From Oscillospiraceae bacterium (GTDB taxonomy: Bacteria; Bacillota; Clostridia; Oscillospirales; Oscillospiraceae): DNA of 64,000 nucleotides. The notes below the pieces were generated by a model. That model was not told where the DNA came from. It saw only the letters and a list, made by a program, of their open reading frames with translations, and did not search any database. The position numbers were made by a program, and so were the translations under genes. Within the stretch, counting starts at the first letter, position 1. Every line of letters starts with the position of its first letter. Shown here one piece after another: positions 41,123 through 49,259 of this stretch. The stretch lies in assembly GCA_021205095.1 (NCBI GenBank), contig JAJPYE010000039.1, positions 1-64,000 on the forward strand, written 5' to 3'.

Positions 41123-42226
41123 TTATGATTCAATCGGCCCGTCATACCAGCCGGAGATACCGTTTCGCTTGCATTGATAGCCCCGTGTGGTGGTGCGGAC
41201 GATGGAGATTTCATCCCCCGCCTCCAGGGGCAGGCGGTAGTCCGTGCAGTCGTTTACCCAGGCGCGGCTGCCCTCCTGGGAGAGGATGTTGCACGTCAGC
41301 ACATCCATCTCATAACCGGTGCGGATGTGGCGGCAGCGGCAAAACTCCCGGCCCCAGGCAAGAAGCTCCACGGCGTTGTCCCCGTGGCGGATGTAAAAAT
41401 GCTTTTCGCTCTCCCGCTGGCTCTCGGCGGCGCGGGCCACGGGAAAGGCGTCATAGGACGTCCAGGTCATGTCCGGCAGGAAAAAGGCGTTGAGCTGGCC
41501 GTCGTCCTTCACAACGCAGCCCCCGTCTATGCTGACGAGGCGCAGATCCCGGTCGATAATAGGCCGGGCGTCGGTGATGGTCTCGTGATACAGCACCAGC
41601 GGCCAATGGCCCACGATTGTCCACTTCCGATGGGGCTTTGCCACCGTGCGATAGGCGTCCAGCTTCATGCAGGCGAAAGCGCCCCGCTCCGGCACATAGC
41701 CCCCGTGGACAAAGATATAGTCCTCCGTTTCCAGGATGTGCGGCATACGGCGCATAAAATCCAGCTCCGCCGGAAAGCCTGCCGCCACCGCCCGCTTGGC
41801 GGCCTTCAAATCCATATCCGGGCCGACGGCTATGCCAAGCTCCCGGAGCATCTGGGCAATGACGCCGTCTCCCCAGCCCTTGTTCCGGCCCAGCAGATAG
41901 CGGATATAAAAGGCGTCCATGTCCGGGTCGTCCGGCAGGTCGAAGAAATTGTGCCAGAAATCGCAGTTGCCGCAGAGGGTGTGCACCTCATATTCCCGGC
42001 TCAGGGCCATGACCCACCGCATTGTTCCCAGAGGGTCGGGGCCTTTTTCCAGCAAATCTCCCACAATGACGAGTACGTCCCTTTTGGAAAAGGCGCATTT
42101 TTTCAGCAGCCCCTTCAGATAGGGCAGGTTCCCATGGATGTCCGAAACCGCGATAATCCGCCGTCCGGGAGCCACGGTCAGATACTGCGTCACCGGGGGC
42201 GTGGTCATAAGCAGCGGCCCGCTCAC
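41123..42226 (-). CDS. calcineurin-like metallophosphoesterase
   Basis: 367 residues. Metal motifs are SDIHGNLPYLKGLL (DxH), GDLLEKGP (GDxx), GNCDFWHN (GNH/D-type) and VHGGYVPE, then VGHWP. These match serine/threonine-phosphatase-like metallophosphoesterases. The C-terminal about 80 residues (after HYIRHGDNAVELLAWG) form an extra domain of unknown role. GTG start in a GTGA overlap with the phosphatase/GNAT gene; ATG 42208 is an alternative. Confidence 0.85.
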   Translation of the reverse strand: MSGPLLMTTPPVTQYLTVAPGRRIIAVSDIHGNLPYLKGLLKKCAFSKRDVLVIVGDLLEKGPDPLGTMRWVMALSREYEVHTLCGNCDFWHNFFDLPDDPDMDAFYIRYLLGRNKGWGDGVIAQMLRELGIAVGPDMDLKAAKRAVAAGFPAELDFMRRMPHILETEDYIFVHGGYVPERGAFACMKLDAYRTVAKPHRKWTIVGHWPLVLYHETITDARPIIDRDLRLVSIDGGCVVKDDGQLNAFFLPDMTWTSYDAFPVARAAESQRESEKHFYIRHGDNAVELLAWGREFCRCRHIRTGYEMDVLTCNILSQEGSRAWVNDCTDYRLPLEAGDEISIVRTTTRGYQCKRNGISGWYDGPIES

Positions 42227-43386
42227 GGCAACTTCCAGGGCCGCTGGGTGATGTCCAGCTCCATAAGATACAGCGCCCCGCCGACCCCTTCCGTAACGCC
42301 GATCTGCTGAAAACCGGAGGCGTTATAAAAGCCGAGGGCCGTCTCGTTCGTCTGGGATACGTGCAGGCGCAGCCGTTTCCGTCCCTGACGGCGGAAATAG
42401 CTGACGGCATGGCCCACGAGCTGGGCGCCAAGACGCATACCCCGATATTCCGGCTCCACATATAAAAGACTTATCCAGCCGGATTCCTCCTCCGCGCCCC
42501 GGAGGGGGTCAAGCTCTATGAGTCCGGCAGGCTTCCCCTTTACGGACAGCTTGGTCAGGCAGGCGGGATTGATTCCGGCGTGCTGCATAGCTAGATGAAG
42601 GTACAGAGAGGGCGTGTAGCCCTGTAGGTTTCCATGGCTGGCCCGCCAGGTCTGGGCGTAGCAGCGGGAATAGTCGTCCCCCTCCCGGCTGGGATCCATC
42701 GGCTCCAGAAGCGTGTCCTCCTTGCCGATGCCCTTCGACCGCCACCAGGACTGACGGGCAAAGGTACTCAGCTCCTCCGGCAGATGGGAGGCGTCGTTAT
42801 AAAATTCCAGGCCCAGCCGTCCCTCCGACCCCGTCAGCAGGGCCACGGCGGTATTGTCTCCATAGGGGATTTTGGAAATCTCCGCCGAGGGAACGCCCAA
42901 TATTTTGCAAAACAGGGAACGCATGGCCAGCCCATGACTTACCACCGCCACCGTCTGATCGGGATAGGAGGCCGCCATGGCCAGCAGCGCCCGCTCCAGA
43001 CGGAGGGGAACCTTGCTGTAATCCTCGCTGCCGGGAACGCTCCACCTGGCCGGGTCTGTGGCAAACAGGGTCATCTGTTCCGAATAATCCCGCTCCAGCA
43101 CGCCCCAGGGTTCGTCCTCCCACACGCCCATGCCCACCTCCCGCAGCGCGGGGCTGGTGTGCAGGGTAAGCTGCGGGTGATATTTTGTGATGGCGCTGGC
43201 CGTGGAAACGGCCCGGTTCAGGTCGCTGGACCACAAAACGTCGATTGGCACATCCCGGAATCGCTCCGCCAGCGCCCCGATCTGCTTCCGGCCCATTTGC
43301 GTAACGTTCGCGTCATACTGTCCCTGGGCCCGGCGATAAAGATTGCCCTCGGCCTCCGCATGGCGAATCAAATATATCCTGGTCAT
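42223..43386 (-). CDS. histidine phosphatase fused to a GNAT acetyltransferase
   Basis: 387 residues in one frame. The first half is a phosphoglycerate-mutase-like histidine phosphatase (YLIRHAEAEGN, R8/H9; later VVSHGLAMRSL). The second half is a GNAT acetyltransferase with the acetyl-CoA segment LYVEPEYRGMRLGAQLVGHAV and the C-terminal ALGFYNASGFQQIG. I know of no characterised protein with this pairing; the substrate is unknown. It is followed by the metallophosphoesterase with 4-nt overlap, which suggests a shared nucleotide or sugar-phosphate pathway. Confidence 0.85.
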   Translation of the reverse strand: MTRIYLIRHAEAEGNLYRRAQGQYDANVTQMGRKQIGALAERFRDVPIDVLWSSDLNRAVSTASAITKYHPQLTLHTSPALREVGMGVWEDEPWGVLERDYSEQMTLFATDPARWSVPGSEDYSKVPLRLERALLAMAASYPDQTVAVVSHGLAMRSLFCKILGVPSAEISKIPYGDNTAVALLTGSEGRLGLEFYNDASHLPEELSTFARQSWWRSKGIGKEDTLLEPMDPSREGDDYSRCYAQTWRASHGNLQGYTPSLYLHLAMQHAGINPACLTKLSVKGKPAGLIELDPLRGAEEESGWISLLYVEPEYRGMRLGAQLVGHAVSYFRRQGRKRLRLHVSQTNETALGFYNASGFQQIGVTEGVGGALYLMELDITQRPWKLP

Positions 43387-43519
43387 CTTGTCCCTTTCTG
43401 CGTTTTCATGTATAATATAACATACTGCCCTATAGCTTTTAAAACGCGGCGACGCCGCGCGCGTCTATTCCGTATATATTGTATATCAAACCCGCAACTT
43501 TCTCAAGAGGGAGCGTTGG

Positions 43520-44584
43520 ATGAAAGAACCTTTGCGCAAAAATAAAATCGCCCGGCAGGGCGTGGTCATATCCGGGGCCTACGGTCTGGAAAACGCCGGG
43601 GACGACGATACTCTCCGGGGCATATTGGCGGCCCTGCGCCGCATCGACGAGAGTCTTTCCGTCACGGTCATCGCCCATCGGCCCAAGCGGACAGCCCGTC
43701 AATTTCAGGTGACTGTCAGGGGGCTGTGGAACGTCCCCGGCTGGCTGCTGGCCATGAACCGGGCCAGCCTGTTCATCAGCGGCGGGGGAAGCCTTTTGCA
43801 GGACGTTACCAGCCGCCGGAGCCTGTGGTTTTATCTTTTCGCCATCCGCATGGCGAAAAGAATGGGCTGCGCCGTGGAGCTTTATGGCTGCGGCATCGGC
43901 CCCATACAGGGGGAGAAGGCCCGTCAGAAAACCGCGGAATGTCTGAATCAGTGTGCGGACGTGATTTCCGTCCGGGATCAGGACAGCCTGGACACCCTGA
44001 TCGCCTGGGGCGTGACCAGACCCCGGCTGCTTCTGGGGGCGGATCCGGCCCTGTATCTCACCCCCAGGGTCGGAAACCGAAAGCAGCAGATCGGCTTCGC
44101 CCTCCGGCCCTGGCCGGATTTTTGGATACACGTCCCGGATTTTGCCCAGGCCGCCCGGTATGCCTGGCGGCGGTATAATCTGGCCCCGGTGTTTTATATC
44201 TTTGCCCCGGAGGACAAGACCGCCGTTCAGTCCGTCCTGGCGGAGCTGGAAGACGTACCCTACGGCATATGCCAGGCCGGTATGCGCTTTGAGCGGATGA
44301 ACGTCATGGTATCTATCCGCCTCCACGGCCTGATCTTCGCTCTCCGGGCGGGAATCCCCGCCGCCGGGGTCAGCTATGATCCCAAGGTGGACGCGTTCTG
44401 CCGGGAGGCGGGCCTGCCGCTTCTGTCCCTGGAGAACGTTACGGGAGAGGCCCTGTGCGACCTGATCGACCAGGCCCTGGATCTGGACAGCGAGACCCTG
44501 TCCCGCTCCCTGGCCCAGCTAAGAGAGCGAGAGCGCACCAACAGCCGCGCTGCCTCCCAGCTCCTGGCGGGAGAGGATCCGTAA
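43520..44584 (+). CDS. csaB: polysaccharide pyruvyltransferase CsaB
   Basis: A 354-residue GT-B-like enzyme adding ketal-pyruvate to secondary cell-wall polymer, the ligand for SLH domains of S-layer proteins. Typical features are VVISGAYGLENAGDDDTLRGILAALR at the N-terminus, LFISGGGSLLQDVTSRRSLWFY and GYGIGPI-type LYGCGIGPIQGEKAR. GGGAGCG precedes the ATG. The gene is monocistronic between the divergent gene at 43386 and a hairpin terminator. Confidence 0.9.
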   Translation: MKEPLRKNKIARQGVVISGAYGLENAGDDDTLRGILAALRRIDESLSVTVIAHRPKRTARQFQVTVRGLWNVPGWLLAMNRASLFISGGGSLLQDVTSRRSLWFYLFAIRMAKRMGCAVELYGCGIGPIQGEKARQKTAECLNQCADVISVRDQDSLDTLIAWGVTRPRLLLGADPALYLTPRVGNRKQQIGFALRPWPDFWIHVPDFAQAARYAWRRYNLAPVFYIFAPEDKTAVQSVLAELEDVPYGICQAGMRFERMNVMVSIRLHGLIFALRAGIPAAGVSYDPKVDAFCREAGLPLLSLENVTGEALCDLIDQALDLDSETLSRSLAQLRERERTNSRAASQLLAGEDP

Positions 44585-44587
44585 TAA

Positions 44588-44636
44588 AAAACAGCTATGC
44601 TCCCCGCGTCCTTGACGCAGGGGCATAGCTGCTTTT
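44588..44636 (+). terminator. terminator after csaB
   Basis: Imperfect stem ACAGCTATGCTCCCCGCGTC / GACGCAGGGGCATAGCTG, followed by CTTTT. Confidence 0.8.
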
Positions 44637-44732
44637 ATGTGAAACACTAGGACTGATAGAATGGTATGCAAATCCTCCGCAAAAAATTCATCCTTCGCGG
44701 GGACGGCATTGCCCCTTCGGGGCTAGCTTCTG

Positions 44733-46409
44733 TCAGTCGATGCCGCCAAAGCCTCCGGGAGGCTCTTCGCCCGGCTCCAGATCCGCAGGGATTTCGGGAG
44801 CGTCGTCGGGGGCCTCCTCGCTGGTCTCAGCGGAAGCCTCGCCGCTGGCCTCGTCGGCAGCGGCCTCAGCGCCGTCGCTGAAATCATGGGCCTCAGCATA
44901 CTCGTTGCCCTCCTCATCGGTGGGGATGTAGGAGGCGTCCACATACTCGGCGGCAATGGCCTCCGGGTCGAAGCTGTAAGCGGTCTCGGTGCCGATGTTG
45001 GCCACGTTCTCCTGGGCGGAGAGATCCTCCTCGGAGTAGGTGCCGGTCACGGTCAGGGTCAGAGCGGAGTCGCCCTGGACGTACACGGTGCCGTCCGCAG
45101 CGGCGATGGTGACAGTGGCACCGTCCTCATCCACGATGACGCTGCCGCCGGTGTAGAGGTTCTGCACGGTGGAGTCATCGGTCAGGATGATGGTGGAGGT
45201 GGCGTCCAGATACACGGAGCAGCCCCGGTCGCCGTTGTCCTCGCGCTGGACGAACGCCGTGGTGGCCACGGAGCCGTCGGTGAAGTAGCAGTCAAGATAG
45301 CTCCAGGTGTCGAAGATGATGTCGCCCTCGATGTCCTGGTCGATGCAGTACAGCACGCACTCAGAGCCGTTGGCCCCGGCGGTGCCCCAGCCGCGCTGGT
45401 TGGTGTTGCAGGCGCACAGCAGGAAGGCGTAATAGGTCTCAGGATAGATCATTTCCACATCATACAGGCTGATGTAGCAATAGGTGTTGGTGGTGTAGAA
45501 CATCTTGTAGTTTTCAAGGTTCTCAGAGTTCACGGCCTTCAGCACGCCGCCCACCATGGTGAAGTAGGAGGTACCCTCCTCAGAGTCGCCGGACATGGAC
45601 TGATAAACCATGACGTTGGAGGCCTCATCGTCGTCAGAGGCGGTGTAGTTGCCCTCCAGGTAGCAGTTATAGACCTTGCCGGGGTTGCGGCCCTCGAAGC
45701 AGAACGACTGGGCGTTCTTGGCAATCAGGGTGGCGTTGGAGACAGTGATGTCCGCCACGCAGTATACAGCGGGGGAGCCGGTGCCAAGGGAGCCGTTGGA
45801 GATATAGGTGCCGCCGTCAATGACCATCAGCCCGCCGCCCCGGTCGGAGCGGATAGCGGCGGAGGAGCCGCCCTCGGTGGTAACGTACAGGTCAGAGGCG
45901 TACATGGTGCCGCCGCCGGCTACCATGATGCCGCCGGAAGCGGAGCCGTCGGTGTCAACGATGGAGTCGGAGATAGTGATGGTGGAGTCGCCATAGGCGA
46001 ACACGCCGTTCGCGCCGGTGGCGTTGGTGTAAACGCTGGAGCCGGTGATGGTCAGATCCGCGTCCTCATAGGTGTGGACGCCGGAGTTGGTGCCATAGAA
46101 GGAGGCGTCGTCGCCGGACAGATCGCCGGCGGACTTGACGATGGTGCTGTCCTCGATGACGGCCACAACGCCCTCCCCGGCGCGGACGCCGGCCTCGTTG
46201 TCCCCGGTGGACTCGGCAAACTCAACGCCGGAGTAGGTCTCGCTCTCCAGATCCGTAGCTGCGCCGCCCTCCGTATAGGAGCTGGAGCCGCCGCCGGGCA
46301 TACCCATGCCCCCGCTGGCCTCTCCGCTGGCAAACGCGCCCACGCCCAAAGCCAGCACCAATGTCAGCGCCAACAGGGTGGAGAGAATACGTTTCCAAGT
46401 GTGTTTCAT
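44733..46409 (-). CDS. secreted right-handed beta-helix protein with acid C-terminus
   Basis: 558 residues. A signal peptide (MKHTWKRILSTLLALTLVLALGVGAFA, cut near 28) is followed by a Gly/Met/Ser segment (EASGGMGMPGGG). A long repeat array typical of parallel beta-helices follows, with short strands such as ITISDSIVDTDGSASGGIMV and LTITGSSVYTNATGANGVFAY. The C-terminus is Ala/Glu/Pro-rich and ends PPGGFGGID. No membrane anchor or SLH domain is seen. Probably a surface or secreted polysaccharide-binding protein. AGGAAGG precedes ATG 46409. Its upstream palindromes and divergent LacI gene suggest sugar control. Confidence 0.78.
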   Translation of the reverse strand: MKHTWKRILSTLLALTLVLALGVGAFASGEASGGMGMPGGGSSSYTEGGAATDLESETYSGVEFAESTGDNEAGVRAGEGVVAVIEDSTIVKSAGDLSGDDASFYGTNSGVHTYEDADLTITGSSVYTNATGANGVFAYGDSTITISDSIVDTDGSASGGIMVAGGGTMYASDLYVTTEGGSSAAIRSDRGGGLMVIDGGTYISNGSLGTGSPAVYCVADITVSNATLIAKNAQSFCFEGRNPGKVYNCYLEGNYTASDDDEASNVMVYQSMSGDSEEGTSYFTMVGGVLKAVNSENLENYKMFYTTNTYCYISLYDVEMIYPETYYAFLLCACNTNQRGWGTAGANGSECVLYCIDQDIEGDIIFDTWSYLDCYFTDGSVATTAFVQREDNGDRGCSVYLDATSTIILTDDSTVQNLYTGGSVIVDEDGATVTIAAADGTVYVQGDSALTLTVTGTYSEEDLSAQENVANIGTETAYSFDPEAIAAEYVDASYIPTDEEGNEYAEAHDFSDGAEAAADEASGEASAETSEEAPDDAPEIPADLEPGEEPPGGFGGID

Positions 46410-46509
46410 AGTTCCTTCCTTTCTGCACAGCTTCCAGCAATGGCCGAACAGCAATTTTTTGCCCGGCCCTTTCGCCTGCTGATAAATGTGCTGTAACACA
46501 TTATAATAT

Positions 46510-46517
46510 AAACGTTT
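46510..46517. promoter_or_regulatory. AAACGTTT palindrome, candidate LacI-family operator
   Basis: AAACGTTT within ATATAAACGTTTGTTA, next to the likely -10 (TATAAT at 46506-46501 on the minus strand) of the beta-helix gene. LacI-family operators usually have such A/T-flanked CG-centred palindromes. Confidence 0.5.
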
Positions 46518-46586
46518 GTTAAAGTCCACAACAATTTTTATTTTTTCGGAAAAATCCGCATGATACGCGCCATCTCATTCCTTTGC

Positions 46587-46602
46587 GAAAAAGCGCTTTT
46601 TC
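46587..46602. promoter_or_regulatory. 16-bp perfect palindrome, candidate LacI-family operator
   Basis: GAAAAAGCGCTTTTTC, a perfect palindrome centred in the divergent intergenic region between the beta-helix and LacI genes. It has no T-run tail, so a terminator role is less likely than an operator. The remaining 46410-46753 gap also has a TATACT-like -10 at 46660-46665 for the LacI gene and no ORF. Confidence 0.6.
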
Positions 46603-46753
46603 CCCTATAGACGCCGGAAACAAACTCCTGGGCGAGTATGAAAACGCCGATAAATATGTTATACTTAGGAAGCCTTGAATCGATCCGAGGCGCGGCCTGC
46701 GCCGATTGATTCACCGCTTCTCTCGTATCACTTTGTAAAAAGGAGGCCTCCAT

Positions 46754-47755
46754 ATGTCCCTGAAAGAGATCGCCGCCATGACGGGAACGTCCGTCTCCAC
46801 CGTGTCCAGGGTGCTGAGCGGAAAAAATCCAAAATGCGCATCCCAGCCGGTGGCGGACAGGATCCGGGCCGCCGCACGGGAGCTGGGCTATGTGCCGAAC
46901 CCTCACGCTCAGGCGCTGAAGACCGGGAAGGGAGATCCCCCGGCCCCCTGGCTGGTGGCGGTGGTAGTATTCCGCCTGTCCTCTCTGGCGGAGGATCCCT
47001 TTTTTGAGGAGCTATACCGCTGCGTGGAAACGGAGCTGCTGGCCCGAAGCTGCCAGGTGCGGCTGCTGACCCAGCCGGACAGTGCGGCGCTGGATGCTCT
47101 CTCCGAAGCGGACGGGGTAGTGCTGCTTGGCCGGTGCGATCAGTCCCGCATCGCCGCCGTCCGGGAACGGAACCGAAACCTGGTGGGGCTTTGGCGCAAT
47201 CCCATGGAGGGAGACCTGGATCAGGTTTTTTGCAGCGGAGAAAAAGCGGCCCAGGCGGCGGTGGATTACCTGATTGGTCTGGGGCATCGGGATATTGCCT
47301 ATATCGGGGACGGCTCCGCCGAGGGGCGGTTCGTGGGCTATACCCATGCCCTGCTGGCCCACCAGATTCCCATCCGTCTGCCTCTTGTATATGAGACCGG
47401 CCAGACAAGGGAGGAGGGCCGGTCTGCCATGGAACGGCTTCTGAAGGCGGGACAAGCCACCGCCGTCCTCTGCGCAAACGACTGGACGGCCCTGGGCGTT
47501 TTAGAGGCGCTGAAAGCGCACAGGGGCCGGAAGTCAGCCCCCGTCTCCGTGGTCTCCATCGACAATATTTCTGCCGCCGCCCACTCCGTTCCCATGCTGA
47601 CCACCATGAACGTCCCCCGGCAGGACATGGCCCACCTGGCCGTCGCCCTGCTTCTGGATCGGCTGGAACGGGGCCACAGCGAATATCTGTCCCTGGAGCT
47701 GCCCGCCCGGCTGATGGAGCGGGATAGCTGCTATGTGCATATCCCTCCGCAGTAA
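46754..47755 (+). CDS. LacI-family transcriptional regulator
   Basis: 333 residues. The N-terminal HTH (SLKEIAAMTGTSVSTVSRVLSGKNPKCASQPVADRIRAAARELGYVPN) is followed by a periplasmic-binding-protein-like effector domain (GLGHRDIAYIGD, AVLCANDWTALGVLEALKA, VVSIDNISAAAHSVPMLTT). It is likely to repress a carbohydrate-linked target. It is transcribed away from the secreted beta-helix gene, with two palindromes between them. AAAGGAGG precedes ATG. Confidence 0.92.
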   Translation: MSLKEIAAMTGTSVSTVSRVLSGKNPKCASQPVADRIRAAARELGYVPNPHAQALKTGKGDPPAPWLVAVVVFRLSSLAEDPFFEELYRCVETELLARSCQVRLLTQPDSAALDALSEADGVVLLGRCDQSRIAAVRERNRNLVGLWRNPMEGDLDQVFCSGEKAAQAAVDYLIGLGHRDIAYIGDGSAEGRFVGYTHALLAHQIPIRLPLVYETGQTREEGRSAMERLLKAGQATAVLCANDWTALGVLEALKAHRGRKSAPVSVVSIDNISAAAHSVPMLTTMNVPRQDMAHLAVALLLDRLERGHSEYLSLELPARLMERDSCYVHIPPQ

Positions 47756-47819
47756 AACCGCAAAAGCCTGTCCGCCTTTGCCCGCAGGCGCAGGCGAAGG
47801 CGGACAGACCTTCTCACAA

Positions 47820-47866
47820 AAAAATCAGGGATAAAGGGCCGACCCCTTTATCCCTGATAAAATTTA
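47820..47866. terminator. terminator for gltBD
   Basis: Stem ATCAGGGATAAAGG / CCTTTATCCCTGAT with A- and T-runs on both sides. A second GC-rich hairpin (GTCCGCCTTTGCC / GGCGAAGGCGGAC) at 47769-47804 lies after the LacI gene. Confidence 0.85.
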
Positions 47867-49258
47867 TTGCAGATTTGTATATCCCTCTAAATACTCGTCC
47901 ACGGCCTTGGCGCAGGCGCGGCCCTCCGCGATGGCGATAGCCACCAGGGACGCGCCCCGGCGCATATCTCCGGCCACGAATATCTTTTCGTTTTCCGTGG
48001 CGAAGCCGTCCCCACAACCCAGACGGCCTCTTTCGTCCAGGGCCAGGCCGAAGCTCTCCGGGGCCAGGGTCTCCGCGCCGGAAAATCCTGCCGCCAGAAG
48101 GAGAAGCTCTGCCGGGAGGGTCTGCTCCTGTCCGGCGGTGTCCACCGTCACGGCGGTCAAAACACCGTTTTCGTCCGTCTCCAGCCGTTTTGCCACGGTC
48201 TCATACAGGCGGGGATCGTGGCCGTAGCGGGCGATGGCCTCCTCCTGGCCGTAATCCGGCGCGCCGGTTCTGGCGGAATAGGGCCAGACCCTGACCGCTC
48301 CGTCGGGAGCGGGCTTGCGGACGAGCTGGGTGACGGACACAGCCCCCTGGCGCACGGCGGTGGCCACGCAGTCCGTGGCGGTGTCTCCGTTTCCGATAAT
48401 AACCACCCGCTTGCCTCTGGCAGAGCAGTCGCTCTCCGTCCCGGCCAGAACCGCCTTGGTGCTGGCGGTCAGATAATCCAGCGCCTGATATACCCCGGTG
48501 GCGGACGCGTTTTCATACGCCACCGACCGCGGCTCCCTGGCTCCGCAGCAAAGCACCACCGCGTCGTATGCCTCCAAAAGGGCCGGGCCGGTCATATCCC
48601 GGCCAATCTGCACCCCGGTACGGAAGGTCACGCCCTCCGCCTCCATCCGCCGGACGCGCCGGTCGATGACGGACTTATCCAGCTTCATGTTGGGGATGCC
48701 GTACATCAGAAGGCCTCCCACCCGGTCGTCCTGCTCGAATACCGTTACCTGGTGGCCCCGCTGGTTTAATCTGTCCGCCGCCGCCAGTCCCGCAGGGCCG
48801 GAGCCGATAACCGCCACTTGGCGGTCTGTGCGGACGGCGGGGGGCTTGGGGGAAATCAGGCCGTTTGCGTAGCCGTATTCCACCAGGGCCAGCTCGTTGT
48901 CCCGGATGGACACCGGCTCCCCGTCCAGGCCGCAGGTGCAGGCCGTCTCGCACAGGGCGGGACACACCCGGCCCGTAAACTCCGGGAAGCTGTTGGTTTT
49001 CAGAAGTCTGTCCAGGGCGTGCGTCCAGTTTCCGTTGAATATCTCGTCGTTCCACTCCGGGATGAGATTGTGGAGCGGGCAGCCGAAGCCGGACTGGCAG
49101 AAGGGGACGCCGCAGCTCATACACCTGGCCCCCTGAAGCTGCCGCTCCCGCTGGGACAGCTCCCCGTGAAACTCCCGGAAATCCTCTATGCGCTCTGCGG
49201 GTTCGGCGCAGGGCCGCTCCGCCCGCTTATATTCCAAAAAGCCTGTGGTCTTTCCCAT
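47864..49258 (-). CDS. gltD: glutamate synthase small subunit (NADPH)
   Basis: 464 residues. It starts MGKTTGFLEYKRAERPCAEP, has N-terminal cysteines for 4Fe-4S clusters (RCMSCGVPFCQSGFGCPLHN and CPALCETACTCGLDG), an FAD motif VIGSGPAGLAAADRLN and an NADPH motif VIGNGDTATDC. It supplies electrons from NAD(P)H to GltB. The gene is 1 nt from gltB, so they form one operon ending in the terminator at 47820. Confidence 0.95.
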   Translation of the reverse strand: MGKTTGFLEYKRAERPCAEPAERIEDFREFHGELSQRERQLQGARCMSCGVPFCQSGFGCPLHNLIPEWNDEIFNGNWTHALDRLLKTNSFPEFTGRVCPALCETACTCGLDGEPVSIRDNELALVEYGYANGLISPKPPAVRTDRQVAVIGSGPAGLAAADRLNQRGHQVTVFEQDDRVGGLLMYGIPNMKLDKSVIDRRVRRMEAEGVTFRTGVQIGRDMTGPALLEAYDAVVLCCGAREPRSVAYENASATGVYQALDYLTASTKAVLAGTESDCSARGKRVVIIGNGDTATDCVATAVRQGAVSVTQLVRKPAPDGAVRVWPYSARTGAPDYGQEEAIARYGHDPRLYETVAKRLETDENGVLTAVTVDTAGQEQTLPAELLLLAAGFSGAETLAPESFGLALDERGRLGCGDGFATENEKIFVAGDMRRGASLVAIAIAEGRACAKAVDEYLEGYTNLQ

Positions 49259-49259
49259 G

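Noticed and set aside
44886..46496. Open frame of 536 codons on the plus strand
   Set aside because: Antisense of the beta-helix gene. The repeat-like Gly/Val protein only mirrors the codon bias of the real gene, which has a signal peptide and ribosome site.
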